DNA of 64,000 nucleotides from Uranotaenia lowii (Eukaryota; Arthropoda; Insecta; Diptera; Culicidae): positions 352,241,117-352,305,116 of the forward strand of contig NC_073693.1 of assembly GCF_029784155.1 (NCBI RefSeq). The letters run 5' to 3'. Positions 57,081-64,000 of this stretch are shown piece after piece. A model generated the notes under the pieces. That model was not told the DNA's origin. It saw nothing but the letters and a program-made list of their open reading frames with translations, and searched no databases. Position numbers and translations under genes: made by a program. The stretch's first letter is position 1. The number at the start of each line of letters is the position of its first letter.

Positions 57081-58803
57081 ATCAAAAATTAACAAAAATG
57101 ACAAAAATGACAAAAATGACAAAAATGACAAAAATGACAAAAATGACAAAAATGACAAAAATGACAAAAATGACAAAAATGACAAAAATGACAAAAATGA
57201 CAAAAATGACAAAAATGACAAAAATGACAAAAATGACAAAAATGACAAAAATGACAAAAATGACAAAAATGACAAAAATGACAAAAATGACAAAAATGAC
57301 AAAAATGACAAAAATGACAAAAATGACAAAAATGACAAAAATGACAAAAATGACAAAAATGACAAAAATGACAAAAATGACAAAAATGACAAAAATGACA
57401 AAAATGACAAAAATGACAAAAATGACAAAAATGACAAAAATGACAAAAATGACAAAAATCACAAAAATCACAAAAATCACAAAAATGACAAAAATGACAA
57501 AAATGACAAAAATGACAAAAATGACAAAAATGACAAAAATGACAAAAATGACATAAATGACAAAAATGACAAAAATGACAAAAATGACAAAAATGACAAA
57601 AATGACAAAAATGACAAAAATGAAAAAAATGACAAAAATGACAAAAATGACAAAAATGACAAAAATGACAAAAATGACAAAAATGACAAAAATGACAAAA
57701 ATGACAAAAATGACAAAAATGACAAAAATGACAAAAATGACAAAAATGACAAAAATGACAAAAATGACAAAAATGACAAAAATGACAATAATGACAAAAA
57801 TGACAAAAATGACAAAAATGACAAAAATGACAAAAATGACAAAAATGACAAAAATGACAAAAATGACAAAAATGACAAAAATGACAAAAATGACAAAAAT
57901 GACAAAAATGACAAAAATGACAAAAATGACAAAAATGACAAAAATGACAAAAATGACAAAAATGACAAAAATGACAAAAATGACAAAAATGACAAAAATA
58001 ACAAAAATGACAAAAATGACAAAAATGACAAAAAAGACAAAAATGACAAAAATGACAAAAATGACAAAAATGACAAAAATGACAAAAATGACAAAAATGA
58101 CAAAAATGACAAAAATGACAAAAATGACAAAAATGACAAAAATGACAAAAATGACAAAAATGACAATAATGACAAAAATGACAAAAATGACAAAAATGAC
58201 AAAAATGACAAAAATGACAAAAATGACAAAAATGACAAAAATGACAAAAATGACAAAAATGACAAAAATGACAAAAATGACAAAAATGACAAAAATGACA
58301 AAAATGACAAAAATGACAAAAATGACAAAAAAGACAAAAATGACAAAAATGACAAAAATGACAAAAATGACAAAAATGACAAAAATGACAAAAATGACAA
58401 AAATGACAAAAATGACAAAAATGACAAAAATGACAAAAATGACAAAAATGACAAAAATGACAAAAATGACAAAAATGACAAAAATGACAAAAATGACAAA
58501 AATGACAAAAATGACAAAAATGACAAAAATGACAAAAATGACAAAAATGACAAAAATGACAAAAATGACAAAAATGACAAAAATGACAAAAATGACAAAA
58601 ATGACAAAAATGACAAAAATGACAAAAATGACAAAAATGACAAAAATGACAAAAATGACAAAAATGACAAAAATGACAAAAATGACAAAATGACAAAATG
58701 ACAAAAATGACAAAAATGACAAAAATGACAAAAATTACAAAAATGACAAAAATGACAAAAATGACAAAAATGACAAAAATGAAAAAATGACAAAAATGAC
58801 AAC
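57081..58803 (+). repeat. 9-bp tandem array 6 (TGACAAAAA)
   Basis: About 1.7 kb, roughly 190 units. Rare variants include three AAAATCACA units near 57458-57484, AATAATGAC and AAAAAGACA units, and two 8-mers near 58690. It has the GAC core of array 5, not the GTC core of arrays 1-4. Confidence 0.97.
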
Positions 58804-60239
58804 AAAATAATTCTTTTTTCAGGACTAAATTTGAAATTAAATCTTTGGAATGTTGTGTTTTTTTAATTTTTGAAAGTTGAATTCAATTTCAAAGAGAGCT
58901 TGATGGCTTTTTGGAATCCCTAGTTTCACGGATTTTTTTTTTCAAAGCAAGTAAACATATTTTATCAATGAACAGGCCTTGTCCCAGGACGTTTCATTCA
59001 TCCAAATCTTCAAGCACCTTCACCGAGATCATGTCCTCGTAAACTGTTTCCCAAATTTCAACCCGTCATCATCTTCTCGTATGTCTTCCTGGGACCAATA
59101 TCGTAAATTTATGACAAGCCACAGAAACCACCGGAGAATGGATGGATCCTTCCCAATATCTACCTTCTATACTTGAGTTCAATTCCTTTGAAAAGTGCCA
59201 ATAAACTTTTACCAATATGTGTGTCGGTGAAGAGGAGAATGTGCCATAGCACCATACACCAAAAGGTAGTTTCCGTGCACCATCACACACACGTTCGGTT
59301 TGTGGTTTTTCTGCAGAGTTTTGCGGAGCAACCCCCATCACTTAATCATATTAGCAGCAGAGTTGAACGATTTTCTCGGTTACAACGTAAACAACAATAA
59401 AAACAAACTCCCAAGAAATACGAATGAGGCTGGGTGGCTGCAACAATTAAAGGATACCCATCAACTGACTGAGCTCGTCTAGGACTCAACTCAACTTTTT
59501 CCCATACTTCCCAGCCCGGGTTGACTTTGTCGTGACCTCGTTTTCCGCGATGGAAACCGAAAGATTGATACGTGGCATGACTTATGGGGTACGGGTGAAA
59601 ATCTGGTTCAAAATTGATTTTTTTTTTCAAATTTTTGTCTTATTATTTAAGCAAATTTTAAGCTCCAAATTTTCAAAAATTAGTTGAACAATTTAAACTT
59701 ATTTTTTTTAAAGAAAACCTAAAGTTGGATCTGCGAAACCAAATGAAGGTTCTGGCAATCCTGCAAAGTTCATTGGAACGAAATAAGCAATAGCAGAAAG
59801 AGAGAGAAAGAGAAAGAAGGGGGAAATGACTTCGATGACACATTGCACAGTGCAGAGGTGGGTGGATTATTGAATTATGTCGGGATCGAGCTTGATGAAT
59901 GATTGATTAATACAGTATAGTTGGTACATACACAGTGCATTTTCTGGAGCGAGCACAACAACAGCAACGTTTTCAGCTGCTTGGGTCCCAGTTCCAAGCT
60001 ACTGCATGCTAGAGCGCGGGGAAAATATTTTATATCTCTGATTCGCGATAATGATAATTGAAATAGCAACACGCGAAGTGGAAAAATAATTGGATCGCAC
60101 CTTCGGAGAATTTAATTCCTTGATTAAAAACACTATGAAGCGGATGGATTTGAATGAAAGTCTTTTCGACGAATTTAGTCTTTGAATAAAGTTGCAGTAA
60201 CGTAATGAGTCGAATTCGCAAGGAAGACTAAAATAGTAT
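58804..60239. other. No gene recognised
   Basis: Mixed composition with short overlapping ORFs on both strands; no conserved motif seen. Confidence 0.4.
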
Positions 60240-60433
60240 TGTCTCATGTCTCATGTCTCATGTCTCATATCTCATGTCTCATGTCTCATGTCTCATGTCT
60301 CATGTCTCATGTCTCATGTCTCATGTCTCATGTCTCATGTCTCATGTCTCATGTCTCATGTCTCATGTCTCATGTCTCATGTCTCATGTCTCATGTCTCC
60401 TGTCTCATATCTCCTGTCTCATGTCTCATGGCT
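60240..60433. repeat. 7-bp microsatellite (TCTCATG)
   Basis: About 27 units of TCTCATG. TCTCATA and TCTCCTG variants lie mainly towards the right edge. All three forward frames are open, giving spurious ORFs. Confidence 0.96.
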
Positions 60434-60699
60434 CATGTTTCAGATGCTATGTCTCAGGCCTCAGGTTTCAGAGCTTGTCCAATCCCTAATTTCTAACTTT
60501 TAGGTATGTATTCGTAATATTTAAGTCAAGTTTTTTTAACTGTAAGCTAAGTTTAGGTAAAATAAACTTAACAAATACTTTTGGTCAAAAACATACAAAG
60601 AAGGATTTGCTCACGATCTTTCGAATGAGATCTAAAGAATTGCAATATGTCATAAGATGGCTGAGATATGGCCGATCAAAATTTTCATACTTTTGAAGG

Positions 60700-60727
60700 T
60701 GTGATCCAAAACTTTTGGCCGGCAGTG
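60700..60727. mobile_element. Tc1/mariner-like terminal end (solo)
   Basis: CCAAAACTTTTGGCCGGCAG followed by TG and then TA at 60728-60729 looks like a Tc1/mariner terminal inverted repeat. No matching left end was found, so it is a truncated copy. Confidence 0.4.
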
Positions 60728-60976
60728 TATGGCATCATATACCAGTCCGTTTTGTTCATATTCACATTTATAAAAACAACAGCAGCTGTCGGAACTTCAA
60801 TATTTTTTTCAACTGGAAATTCACAGCATACCGTAAAAAATTGTGTCACTGTTCAACATGTGATTTTCGGTTTTAGAAGTGACTTAAAAACAGATTTTGC
60901 TAAAGAAAATTTAAATGAATGTTATTATGTTTTATTCGAAAATAAGTGGTTGCAAAAAAGTGATTCAGATACTGTA

Positions 60977-61280
60977 TAGCATGGATGATCAACATTTTAA
61001 ACAGGTGGGCCATATTTTGGAAATGAGATTGTTTCGCGGACTAAACAATTAATTATTCGTTAATATTTTTTGATTTTGAAATATGCTTAAAACATTTTAT
61101 GCAATTACAAATTCATCAAATAGTAAGTTGTTTTTTTTTCAAGCATTTTTATTTTTACTTTTAATGGTATTAAAAATCTTTTATATAATTCCCAGAGCAT
61201 TCCAAGAGCATAATTAAAATAGATATTCAGTCAATTTGGCCAAATGTGACCCGCGGGCCATGGTTTGGTCACCCATGCTG
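60977..61280. mobile_element. hAT-like MITE
   Basis: The left end TAGCATGGATGATCAAC and the right end, whose complement is CAGCATGGGTGACCAAACC, are imperfect inverted repeats; both continue into a GGGCCAT motif. It is 304 bp long. The target duplication is not clear. Confidence 0.45.
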
Positions 61281-61790
61281 TATATCGATATTTTAAAACC
61301 CGTTTATTATGTTAGCAGTATTCAAAGCCTTTTTGTGTGTTTTGGTTCATGTTTCCAGCTAGTCTCAGCAACAAACTTTACATAACTGTAAAGAAAAAAA
61401 AACTTTCGCATACTTCCACGCTCGTGGTATTTTCAAAGTTAAAGTTGAAAAATAGATCTTCATTTTTGTCATATCCTTTGATTGCGTCATGTTTATTTTA
61501 ATCAGTTGCTCAAGAAAATACAAAAATATTCAAATTATAGTTTAAAATTGTTTTTCCGTGTTCATTATTTACTTACCCAACGATACATATTCATTATAGT
61601 TAATCTCATTGAGCATCTTGAAAAGACGCTGTTTTTAATTTTTTTGAATCTATGAAACTAGTTTTTTTTACGAAGAAGATTTTCAGTTACGGGTTTTTAA
61701 GTCGAGTATTTTTCAAATTATTTTTTTTGCAGAACGAATGTTCTTTTTCATAACTCAGCTATTTAAAATATGAATACAGTATAAAGATCT
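61281..61790. other. AT-rich DNA, nothing recognised
   Basis: No supported feature. Confidence 0.4.
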
Positions 61791-61792
61791 AT

Positions 61793-62356
61793 CCCAGCAA
61801 ACATTTTTGTAGGTATATTCCTCAACAACTTTGTTATACGTTTTATATACATTATAGAATGATCGTATGAAACACGAAAAAACAGCATTTACCTACCAAA
61901 GTGGAGGCAATATACATACAAATTTTCAACTTCTGGCTAAAGCGATAAGAGTATACGATTTCGACACCATATTCATACGTACTGAAAGAATGCAAGAGAG
62001 TACAGGTTTTTTCTCTCAACGCATGCGAACTGTTGCCATATTTGCTGCCTCTGTCATTGGGCAATTCTTGCAAATACACCATCTGATTTTGAGCAATCTG
62101 GTTGCACTGCTGGTCGCAAAGAGAACAACAAAGCTGTTCTCTCTTTTGACCCACGCGGGAGAAAGCACAGGAACGAATTCGTCTTCAAAATCTGCAAACA
62201 TGGCGGACTTTTTATCATATCCGATTTAAACCATTTAATACGACTTCGAGTAACGATTTTTACGACATTTTACTTGCGTTAGTTGGAATAACGATTCGCA
62301 GTAACGTTTTTAATGACTTGAGTTATCATTTTCAATGCGATTTCATGTTTGCTGGG
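61793..62356. mobile_element. CCCAGCAAACAT MITE, copy 1
   Basis: It starts CCCAGCAAACAT and ends ATGTTTGCTGGG, with AT on both sides. It is 564 bp long. The same ends occur at 63311-63918, and internal words such as GGAGGCAATATA and ATACGATTT are shared. No transposase. Confidence 0.65.
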
Positions 62357-62367
62357 ATAGAGCGCAA

Positions 62368-62455
62368 GCCGGTTTTAAAATTGAGTCAAATTTGAACTGG
62401 GATGCCCATGTAATGCAACAATGTGGTAAAATATATTCCTCGCTAAAATATCCAA
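62368..62455 (+). pseudogene. LINE reverse-transcriptase remnant
   Basis: The frame reads GFKIESNLNWDAHVMQQCGK followed by IYSSLK, resembling the segment just after the reverse transcriptase domain of Jockey/CR1-type LINEs (compare TIDSALKWTNHI in the intact LINE here). It is too short to classify. Confidence 0.35.
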
Positions 62456-63310
62456 AATATAATGAAAACTTCCTGGAGGGGGCTAGAGGTTCTCTCATAT
62501 AAAAGTAATAAGTCTTCCTAACTAGAGAACTGATCAAACAAATCAAACCATACTTGGCATGGGTGAGTACTTGGATTTGAGGAATATTTCAAAGAATATT
62601 TGGTACCCCTTCCACCTTCCAGTGGGTAGATAGAGAACTAATCAAGCTAATGGAACTAAATTTGACAAGGGAGGGTAGTGGAATACGAGAAATGGTTCTA
62701 TGATTATTTCAGACCCCTCCCTCCTTCCAGTGAAGATGCAGGAAGGAAAAGGGGGGCTTTCATACTTTTTTTTATTGCATAACTTGAAAACTATTCGAGA
62801 AATGGAACCAAATTTGGCTTGGAAGGGTATTTGGGTACAATAAATAGTTCTATGAATATTTGGTACCCCTCCCTCCTTCCAGTGCGAAGATTGAAAGTAG
62901 GGAGGGAGCTCTTTTCCAACTTTCAGCATTACTTGAAAACTAATCTAGCAAATGGAACCAAATTTGGCGTGGGAAGGTATTTGATTACGAGAAATGGTTC
63001 TACGATATTTTGAGAACCTTCCAGTCGGAAATTCTCAAGGAGAAGGGTGCTCTCTTACAGTTTTTACATCACCTTACCTTACTCAGGAAATGGACCAAAA
63101 TTTAGCTAGGGAGGGTATTCTGAGCTATAGGTGATAGGAAGGGGAAAGGGGGGTCTCTTTACAATTTTTCGCATAACTCGAGAACTAATCGAGTAAAAGG
63201 AAACAACTTGGCATGGGAAGGCATTTGGATACGTAAAATGTTTATTTGCTTATTTAAGACTTCTTTCTCCTTCAATTGAGGATACAGCTAGGGAAGACGA
63301 AAGCTCACAA

Positions 63311-63918
63311 CCCAGCAAACATTTAAGAGAGTATATCGCAGGAACAACAGAATTATTCAAGCAAATAGACCAATTGAAAAGATTGTATTAAACTTACCAA
63401 AATAGCATATAGGTACAAAAATGGAGGAGATATATCTACAATGACAAGATTTTAACGTTTCGATTTTCCCACAAAAAGCAAAATATACGATTTTAAGTAA
63501 TTTGAGTAAAACGAAAAAAAAAACTTCCCCGACAGAGATTTGAACTCCAGTCCTCTGAGTTGGCTGTCCGGTATCTTACCACGATGCCAACTCATCAATT
63601 GATATGATTCGCGCTACAGCTCTATATCTAAGATTTTTGGTTCACGAACCGGTTAAAGGAAGAAAGAAGGAAGGATCGCTCATTTATCGTAAATCAGTTC
63701 ACTCAAATCGTAAATGTCGAATTAGCATATTCTCACCTATTTGGAGACATATTCATGAATTGACTAAACTGCTATCCGATTCAACTTTTTTTGGGCAAAA
63801 CTTGTTGTAAATGAATAATTGAAAATCACTCAATACCAACTTGCTTACGATGGTTGTTGAGAATGTCTTCATATTCGATTTGGATTATCATTTCTATTAC
63901 GATTTCATGTTAGCTGGG
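63311..63918. mobile_element. CCCAGCAAACAT MITE, copy 2, with tRNA-like insert
   Basis: It starts CCCAGCAAACAT and ends ATGTTAGCTGGG, with AA on both sides (63309-63310 and 63919-63920). It is 608 bp long. Unlike copy 1, it holds a tRNA-like segment. Confidence 0.65.
63526..63596 (-). other. tRNA-like segment inside a MITE
   Basis: The minus strand reads TTGGCATCGTGGTAAGATAC (A-box-like) and, 27 bases further, GGAGTTCAAATCTCTG (B-box-like). The spacing is tRNA-sized, but the acceptor ends do not pair. It could still bind TFIIIC and act as an internal Pol III promoter. Confidence 0.4.
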
Positions 63919-64000
63919 AAGCATTTGGGTACATAAAATGGTTATTTGCTTATTTGAGACTTCTTTCTCCTTCAATTGGGGATACAGTTAGGGAAGACGA

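Larger units (their letters stand above)
62500..64000. repeat. Helitron-type internal repeats, second locus
   Basis: Six or more degenerate units of 105-150 bp carry the same words as the Helitron at 36549-40000: GAGAACT..TCAAGC, ATGGAACCAAATTTGGC, GGGAGGGTATTTGG, GACCCCTCCCTCC. It is interrupted by the second MITE and continues past the window edge. A block of about 80 bp before the MITE (63220-63302) is repeated after it (63920-64000). Confidence 0.6.

Noticed and set aside
57072..58805. Frames of SFL / MTK / VIF repeats over array 6
   Set aside because: Artefact of the 9-bp unit TGACAAAAA.
60239..60503. SHVSCLM-repeat ORFs
   Set aside because: Translation of the TCTCATG microsatellite.
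60668..60979. 103-residue ORF starting MADQNFHTFEG
   Set aside because: It starts in a Tc1/mariner-like terminal end and has no recognisable domain.

Overview
The window looks like intronic and upstream DNA of a dipteran nuclear genome, most likely a mosquito. It is AT-rich by eye, has spliceosomal introns, and carries an insect-type phosphodiesterase gene spread over very large introns. It is packed with eukaryotic transposons: LINE, BEL/Pao, Transib-like, hAT-like, Helitron, Penelope-like and many MITEs. I see no prokaryotic operon, CRISPR array or rRNA. The species call is inference.

Host gene. Two minus-strand exons of a PDE9-type cyclic-nucleotide phosphodiesterase are supported. The first coding exon (27055-28465, with 5' UTR to 28663) holds a long low-complexity N-terminus. 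The next exon (8856-9181) starts the catalytic domain and contains the FHNYRHCFCVAQM segment. They join through a 17.9-kb intron (9182-27054) with matching phase. The remaining catalytic exons lie to the left and the promoter and any earlier exons to the right, outside the window or unrecognised. One frame-broken candidate for a small secreted protein (26471-26737) sits in the big intron.

Mobile DNA, left to right: a Penelope-like inverted pair with a hammerhead-like motif (1495-1747); a Harbinger-like MITE (14616-15144); a TA-flanked element (15263-20008) with a second hammerhead-bearing hairpin and a Transib-like foldback element nested in it; an apparently intact LINE (20011-24118) in the sense orientation of PDE9; a 3.6-kb Transib-like transposon (30384-33955) with a four-exon transposase gene broken by one stop codon and with a hAT MITE in its first intron; a Helitron (36549-40000) with a hAT-like foldback inside; a 1.4-kb dispersed repeat with another element nested in it (40089-41455); a perfect 35-bp-arm hairpin (43125-43300); a truncated BEL/Pao element (53597-55340); and several MITEs near the right end, one with a tRNA-like segment.

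Tandem repeats. The most striking feature is six separate arrays of related 9-bp units (TGTCAAAAA, TTGTCAAAA or TGACAAAAA, in both orientations) at 5026-8205, 28816-29984, 34048-34197, 45074-47384, 50753-51160 and 57081-58803. They total roughly 9 kb, about one seventh of the window. Because the unit is a multiple of three and mostly lacks stop codons, the arrays create giant spurious reading frames; none is a gene. Other repeats are two 7-bp arrays, a degenerate TTCTGACT-type tract and a satellite of roughly 140-190 bp.
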